A model generated the notes under the pieces. The model worked only from the letters and a program-made list of their open reading frames with translations, was not told where the DNA came from and did no database searches. From the NCBI GenBank assembly GCA_959604355.1, contig CAUHAO010000002.1, positions 62,001 to 126,000 on the forward strand: a stretch of 64,000 bases of DNA, given 5' to 3'. A program made the position numbers and the translations under genes. Shown piece by piece: positions 16,086 through 25,064 of this stretch; within the stretch, counting starts at the first letter, position 1; each line of letters starts with the position of its first letter. The DNA is from an uncultured Eubacteriales bacterium. GTDB lineage: Bacteria; Bacillota; Clostridia; Oscillospirales; UBA644.

Positions 16086-17968
16086 TGATAAAGACTTTTG
16101 AAGAACTCGAACACAAATGTTCCGAATGTGCCTCCTGCCTCGATGCGAAATTTACCGGGGCTGACGGTAAGAGACATATCGTTCTTTGCGGCGGTACAGG
16201 TTGTCTTTCTTCTCATTCTGATGAAATAAGATCTGAATTCGAGAAACTTATTGCCAAAAAAGGTCTTCAGGATAAAGTGACCGTCAATCAGGTCGGCTGC
16301 TTCGGTTTCTGCTCTCAAGGTCCTTTTGTCAAGATATTCCCTGAAGACACTCTTTACAGAATGGTCAAAATCGAAGACGTTGAGGAGATAATCGAAAAAG
16401 ATATCAAAAACGGTGAAGTCGTAGACAGACTGCTTTATGTTGACCCCAGAACTCAGGAAAAGGTCACAAAACAGGAAGATATCGAATTTTACAAGAAACA
16501 GGTCCGTATAGCACTTCACGGCTGCGGCAGCCTTGACCCCGAAGATATCAATGAAAGCATCGGCTCCGGATCTTTCAAAGGCCTCGCAAGAGCGCTGAGA
16601 ATGAACCGTGAAGATGTTATCAAGGAAGTTCTCGACTCCGGTCTGCGCGGCAGAGGCGGCGGCGGCTTCCCGACAGGCAGAAAGTGGCAGTTTGCTTATG
16701 CTCAGCCTGCAGGTGAGAAATTCGTAGTCTGCAACGGCGATGAAGGCGACCCGGGTGCATTCATGGACAGATCCATTCTTGAAGGCAACCCGCTTGCAGT
16801 TATCGAAGGTATGATGATTGCCGGTTACGCTATCGGCGCTCAGAACGGTTATTTCTATGTCCGTGCAGAATATCCCATAGCAGTCAACAGACTTAAGATA
16901 GCTATCGCTCAGGCTGAGGAGCTCGGTCTTCTCGGCGATAACATCCTCGGCACAGACTTCTCCTTCAGAGTGCATATCAGACTCGGTGCGGGCGCCTTCG
17001 TCTGCGGCGAAGAGACAGCTCTGCTCAACTCCATTGAGGGTCAGCGCGGTATGCCCCGTCCCCGTCCTCCGTTCCCGGCAGTCAAGGGCTTGTGGCAGCA
17101 TCCCACAATAGTCAACAACGTCGAAACTCTCGCTTGCGTTCCCTATATTCTAAGAGAAGGCTACGAAAAATTCGCTAAATTCGGTACCGAGAAATCCAAG
17201 GGTACGAAAGTTTTCGCACTCGGCGGTAAGATCAGCAACGTCGGTCTTGTTGAGGTTCCGATGGGCACGACCCTTCGTGAACTCATTTACGATATCGGCG
17301 GCGGTATTCCGGGCGGCAAGAAATTCAAAGCTATCCAGACCGGCGGTCCTTCCGGCGGATGCCTGACAGAGGCAGACCTCGACACGCCTATCGACTTTGA
17401 CAGCCTCGTTGCCAAAGGCTCGATGATGGGCTCCGGCGGCGCTATCGTCATGGACGAGGACAACTGTATGGTTGACGTTGCTAAATTCTATATGGAATTT
17501 ATCTGTGACGAATCCTGCGGTAAGTGCACCCCCTGCCGCATCGGTACAAAGAGAATGCTCGAACTTCTCACAAAAATCACCGATGGAAAGGCTACCATGG
17601 ACGACCTCGCGGCTCTCGAGGAACTTGCTGCAAACATCAGAAGCAACTCCCTGTGCGCTCTCGGTCAGACTGCTCCTAACCCGATCCTTTCAACCCTTGC
17701 TCATTTCAGAGACGAGTACATAGCTCATATCGTAGACAAGAAGTGTCCCGCTCATGTCTGCAAGAACCTGATGCAGTACGATATAGACAAAGATAAGTGC
17801 ATCGGCTGCGGTCTGTGCGAGAGACAGTGCCCCGTAAACGCAATCTCGAAGACCGATTATGTTGCGGAAGGTCACAAGCTCCCGTCCAGAGAGATTGATT
17901 CCGCGAAGTGCATCAAGTGCGGTATGTGCATGGCGTCTTGTAAGTTCAAGGCAATTTCCAAGAAATAA
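16085..17968 (+). CDS. hydB: [FeFe] hydrogenase, NuoF-like NAD(H)/FMN subunit
   Basis: 627 residues. In order: a thioredoxin-like [2Fe-2S] domain (1-115; CGGTGC and VGCFGFCSQGP), a NuoF core with the NADH/FMN glycine-rich loop GRGGGGFPTGRKW and CNGDEGDPGAFMDR, the [4Fe-4S] ligands of ESCGKCTPCRIG, and a C-terminal two-cluster ferredoxin domain (CIGCGLCERQCP, CIKCGMCMASCK). It exchanges electrons with NAD(H), while ferredoxin and H2 couple through the complex. Length and order match HydB of trimeric electron-bifurcating hydrogenases. It is followed after 15 bases by hydA. Confidence 0.95.
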   Translation: MIKTFEELEHKCSECASCLDAKFTGADGKRHIVLCGGTGCLSSHSDEIRSEFEKLIAKKGLQDKVTVNQVGCFGFCSQGPFVKIFPEDTLYRMVKIEDVEEIIEKDIKNGEVVDRLLYVDPRTQEKVTKQEDIEFYKKQVRIALHGCGSLDPEDINESIGSGSFKGLARALRMNREDVIKEVLDSGLRGRGGGGFPTGRKWQFAYAQPAGEKFVVCNGDEGDPGAFMDRSILEGNPLAVIEGMMIAGYAIGAQNGYFYVRAEYPIAVNRLKIAIAQAEELGLLGDNILGTDFSFRVHIRLGAGAFVCGEETALLNSIEGQRGMPRPRPPFPAVKGLWQHPTIVNNVETLACVPYILREGYEKFAKFGTEKSKGTKVFALGGKISNVGLVEVPMGTTLRELIYDIGGGIPGGKKFKAIQTGGPSGGCLTEADLDTPIDFDSLVAKGSMMGSGGAIVMDEDNCMVDVAKFYMEFICDESCGKCTPCRIGTKRMLELLTKITDGKATMDDLAALEELAANIRSNSLCALGQTAPNPILSTLAHFRDEYIAHIVDKKCPAHVCKNLMQYDIDKDKCIGCGLCERQCPVNAISKTDYVAEGHKLPSREIDSAKCIKCGMCMASCKFKAISKK

Positions 17969-17983
17969 GCGGAGGAACAACAA

Positions 17984-19750
17984 ATGGATAAAGTAAATAT
18001 TAAAATAGAAGGCATCCCGTTCCAGGTAGATGCCGGAATGACGATCCTTGAAGCCGCAAAGAGCTGCGGATTTGAAATTCCCTCCCTCTGCGCTTACAAC
18101 CACGGTGAATGCTCGAGAGGTTCCTGCCGTGTATGCCTCGTTGAAGCTACCGGCGCAAGAGGTCTCGTCGCATCCTGCGTATATCCCGTAGCTGAAGGCA
18201 TGGAAATCACCATTTCCTCTCCCAAGGCTACTGCTGCAAGAAGAACTTCCGTTGAACTGCTGCTTTCCAATCACAACATGAACTGCCAGCAGTGCGAAAA
18301 GAACGGCAACTGCGAACTTCTTCATGTTGCTCAGATTACCGGCGCAAGAGAGAATATGTATATAGGAGAAAAGACTCCCACCACGATAGATCAGCTCACG
18401 CCTTCCATAAAAAGAGATACATCCAAATGTATTCTCTGCGGCAGATGTGTTGAGAGATGCAAAAATTCTCACGGACTCGGCGTTCTCGGTTTCGAGAAGA
18501 GAGGCTTCAAAACCATTGTCGCTCCTGCCGAGAACAGAAGTTTTTCGAATTCTCCCTGTCTTCTCTGCGGTCAGTGCGTAAGCGTTTGCCCGACAGGCGC
18601 GCTTATGGAAGTTTCCGAAATAGACAAGGTTGACGCTGCAATGAAGGCCGGCAAGTATGTCGTTGTACAGACTGCTCCCGCTGTCAGAGCCGCTCTCGGC
18701 GAAGAATTCGGTATGCCTATCGGCACTCTCGTTACCGGTAAGATGGTTGCCGCTCTCCGTCGCCTCGGATTCAAGAAGGTATTCGACACCAACTTCGGTG
18801 CAGACCTGACCATCATGGAAGAAGCTTCCGAACTCCTCAACAGAATGAAGAACGGCGGCACTCTGCCGATGATCACTTCCTGCTCTCCCGGCTGGATCAA
18901 CTATTGCGAATATTACTACGGAGACCTTATCGACAATCTTTCATCCTGCAAATCTCCCCACGAAATGTTCGGCGCTATCCTCAAGAGCTACTATTGCGAA
19001 AAGAACGGCATTGATCCGAAAGACATGTTCGTCGTTTCCATCATGCCCTGCACCGCAAAGAAAGCTGAAAAAGAGCGTGAACAGCTCGCTAAAGACGGCA
19101 TAAAAGACGTTGACGCTGTACTCACCACGAGAGAACTCGGTAAACTCATAAAGAGAACCGGTATCCGTTTCGACAAACTGCCCGAAGAAGAATTCGACAA
19201 CGATATCGTCGGCGATTACAGCGGCGCAGGAGTTATATTCGGTGTAACCGGCGGCGTTATGGAAGCAGCTCTCCGTACCGCTATCTTCACCGTTACCGGC
19301 AAGGAGGCTCAGCCCGTTGAACTCAAGGAAGTACGCGGCTTTGAAGGCATCAAAGAGGCTGCATATGACCTCAACGGAACGAAAGTCAAGATCGCTGTTG
19401 CGTCCGGCATGAAGAACGCGAAAGTCCTCCTTGACCAGATACGCGAGGGCAAGAGCGAGTATCAGTTCATTGAAATCATGTGCTGCCCCGGCGGATGTAT
19501 TGCAGGCGGAGGCCAGCCCTACGTTAAGCCCGTATTCCTTCCCAACGAAGGCGACGATATCCTCGACACCTTCAAGGCGAAGAGAGCTGCTGCCCTTTAC
19601 ACGGAAGATGAAATGCGTCCCGAAAGACAGTCTCACAACAATCCTCAGATCGTAAAACTGTATAAGGAATACCTCGGCGAGCCCAACTCCCATAAGGCTC
19701 ACGAACTCCTCCATACGACTTACGCTGCAAAAGAGAGATTCAAAGACTAA
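17984..19750 (+). CDS. hydA: [FeFe] hydrogenase, catalytic subunit (group A)
   Basis: 588 residues. The N-terminal [2Fe-2S] ferredoxin domain (CAYNHGECSRGSCRVC) is followed by the His-ligated [4Fe-4S] site (HNMNCQQCEKNGNC) and two [4Fe-4S] clusters (CILCGRCVERC, CLLCGQCVSVCP). The H-cluster motifs are complete: L1 TSCSPGW, L2 MPCTAKKAE, L3 MCCPGGCIAGGGQP. The small-subunit-like tail ends at about 588. It evolves or oxidises H2. With hydC and hydB it forms the NADH- and ferredoxin-dependent trimeric enzyme. Maturases HydE/F/G are not in this window. Bifurcation is inferred from subunit composition. Confidence 0.96.
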   Translation: MDKVNIKIEGIPFQVDAGMTILEAAKSCGFEIPSLCAYNHGECSRGSCRVCLVEATGARGLVASCVYPVAEGMEITISSPKATAARRTSVELLLSNHNMNCQQCEKNGNCELLHVAQITGARENMYIGEKTPTTIDQLTPSIKRDTSKCILCGRCVERCKNSHGLGVLGFEKRGFKTIVAPAENRSFSNSPCLLCGQCVSVCPTGALMEVSEIDKVDAAMKAGKYVVVQTAPAVRAALGEEFGMPIGTLVTGKMVAALRRLGFKKVFDTNFGADLTIMEEASELLNRMKNGGTLPMITSCSPGWINYCEYYYGDLIDNLSSCKSPHEMFGAILKSYYCEKNGIDPKDMFVVSIMPCTAKKAEKEREQLAKDGIKDVDAVLTTRELGKLIKRTGIRFDKLPEEEFDNDIVGDYSGAGVIFGVTGGVMEAALRTAIFTVTGKEAQPVELKEVRGFEGIKEAAYDLNGTKVKIAVASGMKNAKVLLDQIREGKSEYQFIEIMCCPGGCIAGGGQPYVKPVFLPNEGDDILDTFKAKRAAALYTEDEMRPERQSHNNPQIVKLYKEYLGEPNSHKAHELLHTTYAAKERFKD

Positions 19751-19772
19751 GCTCTTCCTAATTGAAACATTT

Positions 19773-19805
19773 AAGCCCTGCGGAAATATCCGCAGGGCTT
19801 TTTGT
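19773..19805 (+). terminator. intrinsic terminator of hydCBA
   Basis: AAGCCCTGCGGA pairs with TCCGCAGGGCTT (19773-19800, AATA loop), followed by TTT. Confidence 0.9.
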
Positions 19806-19839
19806 CGTGTTTTTATCTGAGTATAACGCCTCAGGAAAG

Positions 19840-20154
19840 TCAATCCGCGTCCTCATCCAGAGCTTCAATAAGGAAGCTTACGGGGCGGAATCCGTCGTTA
19901 CAGGATATCATTGCCGATGTCGGGTTTTTCATCCATCCGTCGTAAAAGTTGCTTCCGCCGTGTGCGAGAGTCATAACAAACGGGGACATGCTTTCCCATG
20001 CGCTGTCACACATTTTTTCGGGTTTACGCCATCCGTTTGCGATGAAAACCTGCCCCTCGTGCATATCGCACGCGTGCTGTATCGGGTTCTCATATTTCTC
20101 TATAAGGTCATCATATCGGGCAGTTTTTATTACGGTTATTCTGCATTTTTTCAT
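19840..20154 (-). CDS. TIGR04076-family protein
   Basis: 104 residues. It matches the small TIGR04076 pattern: a KCRITVIKTA start, HEGQVFIANGWRKPEKMCDSAW in the middle, VMTLAHGG and the ending CNDGFRPVSFLIE. The family is widespread in anaerobes and has no established function. Conserved Cys, His and Trp suggest a ligand or metal site, but this is inference. ATG overlaps the stop of the upstream Nudix gene, so the two are co-translated. Confidence 0.82.
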   Translation of the reverse strand: MKKCRITVIKTARYDDLIEKYENPIQHACDMHEGQVFIANGWRKPEKMCDSAWESMSPFVMTLAHGGSNFYDGWMKNPTSAMISCNDGFRPVSFLIEALDEDAD

Positions 20155-20558
20155 TCTCCGGCACCTTTCCTGATTTTGATTTGCTTCAGTATTTCCTCAT
20201 CAGCGGGGCAGAATTTGTAGTTGTCCATTTCCGCAACGGTTATCCACCGGATATCATAGTGTTCGAGCTTTTGAGGCTCACCGTTCGCGATTCTTGCGTT
20301 GAAAAGTGTCAGGTGAACCTTCAGATCGGGGTAGTCGTGAACGACGTCCGTAAAAATATCGTCCACGGCAACTTCCACCGCGAGCTCTTCCCGGCATTCC
20401 CGTATCAGCGCATCCGGTTTTGTTTCTCCCGGCTCGACTTTTCCGCCGACAAATTCCCATAATAAACCGCGCGTTTTATGCGCAGGCCTGCGGCATATCA
20501 TAAATCTGTCGCCGCTCCAAATCAACGCCGCTACAACCTCCGTGATTTCTCTCTCCAT
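20151..20558 (-). CDS. Nudix hydrolase, MutT-like
   Basis: 135 residues with a complete Nudix box GGKVEPGETKPDALIRECRE followed by ELAVEV. The N-terminal VVAALIWSGDRFMICRRPAHK and LWEFVGGK are typical of MutT-like 8-oxo-dGTP or (deoxy)nucleoside triphosphate pyrophosphohydrolases. The start follows GGGAGAT. A minus-strand consensus promoter lies 33 bases upstream. Activity on oxidised dGTP is likely but other nucleotides cannot be excluded. Confidence 0.9.
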   Translation of the reverse strand: MEREITEVVAALIWSGDRFMICRRPAHKTRGLLWEFVGGKVEPGETKPDALIRECREELAVEVAVDDIFTDVVHDYPDLKVHLTLFNARIANGEPQKLEHYDIRWITVAEMDNYKFCPADEEILKQIKIRKGAGE

Positions 20559-20590
20559 GTCGGGATCTCCCGCTTTCAGACTTTTGTTTG

Positions 20591-20619
20591 ATTATAGCAC
20601 ACCATATCGTCTTTGTCAA
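20591..20619 (-). promoter_or_regulatory. promoter of the Nudix-TIGR04076 pair
   Basis: Minus strand TTGACA (20614-20619), 17-base spacer ending TGTGC, TATAAT (20591-20596): consensus plus extended -10. Confidence 0.82.
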
Positions 20620-20698
20620 TACAGCCTGCATGCTCTTTGACCTAAAAAAATCCCATCGCATAGTATGATATAAAGAATAAAACAAAGGGTTGGGCAAA

Positions 20699-21253
20699 GT
20701 GGATTTATTTTCGGTCGTATTGCTCGGAATAGCAACAAATATAGATAATCTTATTATAGGAGCTTCATTCGGGGTGCGCAAAAAGAATATTCCGCCTCTG
20801 AAAAATCTGTTTATCGCGGTCGTTTCGGGTGTTGCGGCGTTTGCGGCGTGCCTGTTTGCCGGATTATGCGGTTTTCTCGGCCCTGCGGCAGATATGATAG
20901 GCGGAATCTTGCTCATATTTATCGGTGTATGGTCGCTTGTGTCGGAAATCATCAAATCACGGGACGGAAAAGGGGAGAGCTGTGCGCTTTGCGACGTGCT
21001 CTCTTTTCGCGAAACAGCAGCTCTTTCCGCAGCTTTGGCCGCCAACAGTATCCCTCCGTCTTTCGGCGCGGGAATGACGGGAATATCTCCTTTTTTCGCA
21101 GCGGGATCCGTCGCTTTTTTCAGTTTCTTTTTTGTCGCTGTCGGTGTTTTTGTTGGAAAACGCGCTCATAAAGTTATTAATTCCGGCTCGCTTGGGATTA
21201 TTTCTTCACTTTTTCTGATCGCTCTGGGAATATTCGAATCGGCGGCAAAATAG
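20699..21253 (+). CDS. ytaF: YtaF/MntP-like integral membrane protein
   Basis: About 184 residues with six predicted membrane segments in two repeats. The repeat motif GIATNIDNLIIGASFG and the equivalent ALAANSIPPSFGAG correspond to YtaF, a sporulation-associated membrane protein related to the manganese exporter MntP. Two starts are possible: TTG 20690 directly abuts AAAGGG, while GTG 20699 is 9 bases away and is preferred. Substrate is unknown. The gene is divergent from the Nudix gene. Confidence 0.8.
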   Translation: MDLFSVVLLGIATNIDNLIIGASFGVRKKNIPPLKNLFIAVVSGVAAFAACLFAGLCGFLGPAADMIGGILLIFIGVWSLVSEIIKSRDGKGESCALCDVLSFRETAALSAALAANSIPPSFGAGMTGISPFFAAGSVAFFSFFFVAVGVFVGKRAHKVINSGSLGIISSLFLIALGIFESAAK

Positions 21254-21427
21254 AGAATAAAACGAGGCGGGAAGCAGAAAAACAGCGGAATATTCAACAT
21301 CGCAGATACAGTGTTGAATTATGCACGATTTATAGAAAACTGCAAGCCTAAAGATGTCTTATTTTATTTAAATAAGAATGATTGTAGAAAATTGTGTGAA
21401 ATGTATTGACAATTTAATATTTGTGTA

Positions 21428-22084
21428 TTGAGAAAGAAAGTCCCGGATTGTCCCGAAGTTTATGAGATCTTTAAAGAACTTGATGAGGGAAAACATGCAT
21501 TTCACCTGAAAAATCAGAATAATCAGCCCTCGACCGAGCAGATACAGGTCGAGCTTGCCCGTGAAAGATAAAGGTTTCGATGCCGGAAGATCCTTAGCGG
21601 CACCATTTACGCGTTGATCGTAACGCCTGCTGTCGCTGCGCTCATAACAACCCTCATACTTTCCGTGCTGCAGATATACGGCAGTTCCATGACGCCTTCG
21701 TTGGTCGAAGGCGATATAGTTATTTCCGTAAAAACAAATAAACTGGACTACGGAAATGTCTGCAGTTTTTATTATTCCAATCGTATTCTTGTGAAGAGAA
21801 TAGTCGGCAAACCTCTCGATATGATATCGATTGATGAGGACGGAAACGTCTTTGTCAACGGCGAGCTTTCGGACGAGCCGTACCTGACTGAAAAGGCTCT
21901 CGGTGAATGTGATATAGAGTTTCCTTACCGTGTGCCAGAAGGTTCGGATTTCGTTATGTGTGATCACAGCGATACCTCGATCGATTCCCGCACCTCTGCG
22001 GTCGGTTTCGTCATGCAGGATGAGATTGTCGGCAGAATAATTTTTACAGTCTGGCCGTTGAAACGTTTCGGATGGGTCAAATAG
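21428..22084 (+). pseudogene. signal peptidase I (SipW/S26-like) gene interrupted by a nonsense codon
   Basis: The intact part (TTG 21614 to 22084) keeps the catalytic Ser in YGSSMTP and the Lys in ILVKRIVG, so the active-site domain is complete. Upstream in the same frame, 21428-21568 encodes QPSTEQIQVELARER, which matches the cytoplasmic N terminus of this clostridial family. Then TAA at 21569-21571 stands where relatives usually have Tyr, and reading continues RFRCRKILSGTIYALIV into the membrane helix. The simplest reading is a Tyr-to-stop mutation. A shortened enzyme could still start at TTG 21614, but no ribosome-binding site is seen there. It is followed by a decayed adhesin. Confidence 0.72.
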
Positions 22085-22226
22085 GGTTGATAAAGCCAAT
22101 GTGCTTGAAAAACCTCTTCATATCTTAGCACATACGGTTTACATATCAAGTACTCAAAACCGGCATTCAGGGCTTGGTAGAAGAATACGTCAAAGTGCTT
22201 TGTATTAAGCGCATTTTAGAATCGAC

Positions 22227-22646
22227 ATGACAAATAACATTCAGAATACTGTTGAAAAACTTAATATAATTCATCGTCGCCGACAAATTTGGTACAGGAT
22301 TCTCAGTTTTCTCATGTGTGTTACTGTCTTTGTCACTACTTACGCGCTTATACTTCCCGCGATTACGATGGATAAGGATGAAGCCTCGAAATGCGGAATT
22401 TTCCTCTCATCCGCAAACAACCGGAAATATACATGGACGTCTGAAAAGGGGCACAGCCGGATCGTTGTGCAACGCAATGTTCCGAAAGATTATACAGTAG
22501 CCATAGAAAAACAGGATACCACATTTACTGTTACAAACAGCGCCGATAAAGGATCTGATTCCCCCGGAACGGCAGATATGACGGATATCTATCTGTATTT
22601 GATGCTTATGGCTTTGTCCGGCACGGCGCTTATATATGGGGCTTAA
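22227..22646 (+). pseudogene. internally deleted Cna-B/SpaA-type surface adhesin remnant
   Basis: 139 residues. The first 45 have the long charged leader and hydrophobic core of Firmicutes Cna-B adhesins (VTVFVTTYALILPAITMDK). A short beta-rich part follows (YTVAIEKQDTTFTVTN), and then the end of a cell-wall sorting region (DSPGTADMTDIYLYLMLMAL). Such adhesins usually have several hundred to over a thousand residues, so the body is missing. The LPxTG-type motif is degraded to DSPGTAD and no basic tail remains. Together with the damaged signal peptidase just upstream, it looks like a decaying pilus/adhesin locus. Confidence 0.62.
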
Positions 22647-22702
22647 TATACGGCCAAAGGCGGGGCAAATGACAACACCTGAGCGAAAAAAGGAAAAGAA
22701 TT

Positions 22703-22730
22703 ATCCCGCCTGATCTTCAGGCGGGATTTT
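22703..22730 (+). terminator. hairpin between convergent genes
   Basis: ATCCCGCCTGA / TCAGGCGGGAT (22703-22713 with 22717-22727), followed by TTTT on the plus strand, lies between the adhesin remnant and hsp20. Confidence 0.75.
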
Positions 22731-22749
22731 CACGGATTTCAAAATGTTT

Positions 22750-23187
22750 TTATTCGATTTCAAGATGCCTGGAGGAGGGGAGAGAATTCTCTTTTTTCGG
22801 CATTATAAGTTTCAGTACACCGTCTTTGTACGACACTTTTATGTCTTCGGTTTTGACATTTGAAACGTTAAAACTTCTGCTGAACGAGCCGTAGGAGCGC
22901 TCCCTGCGGATATAATTGCCCTTCTCGTCTTTCTCGTCCTTTTCGCTCTTTCTTTCAGCGTTTACGGTAAGATAATTGCCTTCGATATCGACGTGTATGT
23001 CGTCTTTGTTGAAGCCGGGAAGATCTGCTTCAAGTTCGTATTCTTTGCCGTTGTCTTTGATATCCGTGCGGAATGCCGCAAAAGCATTTCGGCCGAAGAA
23101 TTCTTTTTCGAAATCTTCAAAATCACGGAACGGATTGTACGAACTCATATGACGGCTACCGTGTTCGAAAGGAATAAGGTCAAACAT
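22750..23187 (-). CDS. Hsp20-family small heat-shock protein
   Basis: 145 residues. The alpha-crystallin domain occupies about 38-135: FRTDIKDNGKEYELEADLPG, FNKDDIHVDIEGNYLTVNAE, and the closing VSYKDGVLKLIMPK motif. It binds unfolding proteins without ATP. The start follows GGAGGAAATACT. No CIRCE-like inverted repeat is seen directly upstream, so the heat-shock control mode cannot be told. Confidence 0.95.
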   Translation of the reverse strand: MFDLIPFEHGSRHMSSYNPFRDFEDFEKEFFGRNAFAAFRTDIKDNGKEYELEADLPGFNKDDIHVDIEGNYLTVNAERKSEKDEKDEKGNYIRRERSYGSFSRSFNVSNVKTEDIKVSYKDGVLKLIMPKKENSLPSSRHLEIE

Positions 23188-23378
23188 AGTATTTCCTCCT
23201 GCGCATCTGCGCGAAATTTATTGTTCATCCGCTTATATTTTATGCCTTGCGAATTTTTTGGGTGAATTTTCAGATGTCTCTATTTTTCCCGCAGTCCGCC
23301 GTAATATGCAGAAAATTTCACATGATCCTGCTTTTATTTCTGTACGCAATATTTTTATAAATAAGAATATTTTATCAG

Positions 23379-23454
23379 GCGCGGACGGCTGCAAACACGG
23401 TTTGCAGCCCGCAAGGCAAAGCCTTGCGTATTTTCTGCGAAAATTTGTCCGCGC
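23379..23454. repeat. perfectly paired cloverleaf element
   Basis: An 8-bp outer stem GCGCGGAC/GTCCGCGC (23379-23386 with 23447-23454) encloses three adjoining hairpins. They are a 10-bp stem with ACG loop (23387-23409), an 8-bp stem with AAA loop (23410-23428) and a 6-bp stem with TGC loop (23430-23444). All 32 pairs are Watson-Crick and only three junction bases are unpaired. It lies in the 424-base gap between hsp20 and tRNA-Leu; no ORF there is convincing. It could be a mobile palindromic element or a structured RNA/DNA site. It is not a tRNA. Confidence 0.75.
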
Positions 23455-23543
23455 GCACCGCTTCATTCTTTGCGCTGTACTGCAATCCACTCCGGATGTC
23501 GTCCCATGTCACAATTTGTTCTATTATTTTTTCTTTAAAAGGC

Positions 23544-23572
23544 TTGACAAAGGCGAAAAACCGTGCTATAAT
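23544..23572 (+). promoter_or_regulatory. tRNA operon promoter
   Basis: TTGACA (23544-23549), 17-base spacer ending CGTGC, TATAAT (23567-23572), 39 bases upstream of tRNA-Leu. Confidence 0.85.
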
Positions 23573-23611
23573 ATATAAGCACAAAAGAAAAGCGCTGCCG
23601 TCATTACATTC

Positions 23612-23700
23612 GCCGGAGTGGCGGAATTGGCAGACGCCCGGGACTTAAAATCCCGTGAAACGAGAGTTTCGTGCCGGTTCGATCCCGGTCTCCGGCACCA
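23612..23700 (+). tRNA. tRNA-Leu (TAA anticodon)
   Basis: Acceptor stem GCCGGAG/CTCCGGC, anticodon arm CGGGACTTAAAATCCCG with anticodon TAA, a long class II variable arm (TGAAACGAGAGTTTCG), T-loop GGTTCGATCC, discriminator A and encoded CCA. 89 bases. Confidence 0.96.
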
Positions 23701-23732
23701 TCGACGTTATTTTTCGAGTGTAAACTTTATAT

Positions 23733-23809
<77 letters not shown>

Positions 23810-23812
23810 GTC

Positions 23813-23848
23813 AGAGTGTTCGTAACGGATTTACGGACACTCTTTTTC
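23813..23848 (+). terminator. intrinsic terminator of the tRNA operon
   Basis: A 13-bp stem (23813-23825 with 23831-23843, one G-T pair) and a CGGAT loop, followed by TTTTTC. Confidence 0.9.
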
Positions 23849-23850
23849 TA

Positions 23851-24337
23851 TTCAAATCCGTTATAAACACTCGCACCATAACGCGAAACTGAAAAAATCT
23901 CACAGCTTCGTCCCCGCGAAATCGTGGGATTTAGGGGGCTTTTTCGTTTTTTCGTGACTTCGGGTCTTGCGAAAAAAGAGTGCAGAAAAATGGAGCCGTG
24001 CCGGATTGCGGAGCAGCTTTACGCATTCGAGTATATAACGAAAAACCGTGACTATGAAAATGTCGGACGGTGGCGGGTCAGGGACAAGCTTGGCATCAGT
24101 ATTCCTCTGAGATTTATGATTTCTTCTATTATACAGGCTGCGGAGAGTATATACGGAACGAATATGAAGGAGAATTTTCTGATTGCGCGGTTTCGTCTGT
24201 ATGGATGAAGGTTGCACATTCGACGATGTTCTGCAGAATGAAGCTCAAGGGATGGGGAAATGTAAGCAAAGGGATTGAAAAACGGGCGGAAAAATGGTAT
24301 AATAAAGCAACAACACATCGGTATTTGAGGTCGAATT
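23851..24337. other. gene-poor stretch with possible coding remnant
   Basis: No convincing gene. Two overlapping short plus-strand frames (about 23990-24110 and 24100-24350) lack ribosome-binding sites and recognisable domains; they could be one frameshifted relic. Nothing else is seen. Confidence 0.4.
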
Positions 24338-24682
24338 ATGGCGTCGAGTAAAGAATACTTGCAATTCATTTTAGAGCAGTTATCCGAGTTGGAAGAGATT
24401 TCATATCGAGCAATGATGGGGGAATTTATTATCTATTATCGCGGTAAGATTGTAGGCGGCATTTACGATAATAGGCTACTGGTAAAACCGATAAAATCAG
24501 CGATTGCCTATATGCCGACAGCTTCGTATGAATTGCCTTATGAAGGTGCAAAAGAAATGTTGTTGGTAGATGAAGTTGATAATAAGAAGTTCTTGACCGG
24601 CTTGTTTAATGCTATGTATGATGAATTGCCAACACCAAAACCCCAAAAGAAGAAAAAGGCAAATACCGGTTTATCGAATTGA
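24338..24682 (+). CDS. TfoX N-terminal domain protein
   Basis: 114 residues. The TfoX_N fold is recognised from YLQFILEQLSELEEISYRAMMGEFIIYYRGKIVGGIYDNRLLVK, read in pieces, with the conserved Met-Gly and the YxGKIVGGIYDN strand pair. The C terminus is a short Lys-rich tail. In Proteobacteria the family includes competence regulator Sxy/TfoX; in Firmicutes single-domain members have no assigned role. It follows a gene-poor stretch and precedes the copper module. A weak terminator-like hairpin follows. Confidence 0.82.
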   Translation: MASSKEYLQFILEQLSELEEISYRAMMGEFIIYYRGKIVGGIYDNRLLVKPIKSAIAYMPTASYELPYEGAKEMLLVDEVDNKKFLTGLFNAMYDELPTPKPQKKKKANTGLSN

Positions 24683-25064
24683 GTAATGCACAGCCGCTTG
24701 GTTTCTGAAAAGGAAACAGGGGGCTTTTTTCATACCTGAAAGGAGATGGTTGCGGTGTGCAGATAAGCGAAAAATTAAATGAACACAAAAATACAGAGAG
24801 AAAGTAAAATAACATGATTTTTTTGAAAAAGAGAAGGGAAAACTGTTCGGGGATGTAGATGGGTGCGCTGCATCGGACGAAGCCGGTTTTACGGGACAAA
24901 AGCCTTTACCTGTTTTTTGCTTTGACAAGCAAAATTGCCTTTTAAAGCCGAGCCTTCGTTTTTTTTCGGTCTGTTCTTTATTGTTGCCTTTGTGATGGGC
25001 CGAATATGTCCTTAGCATTTTAAACGATGAATTTGAACAATTTGTAAATCTGTTGCTACTCCTA
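24683..25064. other. non-coding stretch upstream of the copper module
   Basis: Holds a GTTTC/GAAAC-centred hairpin followed by TTTTTT at about 24688-24730, then A/T-rich sequence with short open frames such as one beginning after AAAGGAGATGG (about 24740) that ends within 20 codons. It looks like the edge of a decayed insertion; no gene is supported. Confidence 0.45.

Noticed and set aside
16013..17101. Long minus-strand open frame (362 codons) opposite hydC/hydB
   Set aside because: It lies fully antisense to strongly recognised hydrogenase genes, has no ribosome-binding site and shows no domain; it is a codon-bias shadow.
17690..18472. Long minus-strand open frame opposite hydB/hydA
   Set aside because: Antisense to conserved Fe-S coding sequence; no start signal or family.
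18941..19843. 300-codon minus-strand open frame opposite hydA
   Set aside because: Antisense shadow of hydA, without independent support.
23233..23490. 85-codon minus-strand open frame overlapping the cloverleaf
   Set aside because: The frame spans palindromic sequence, has no start signal and encodes a Cys/Arg-rich low-quality protein.
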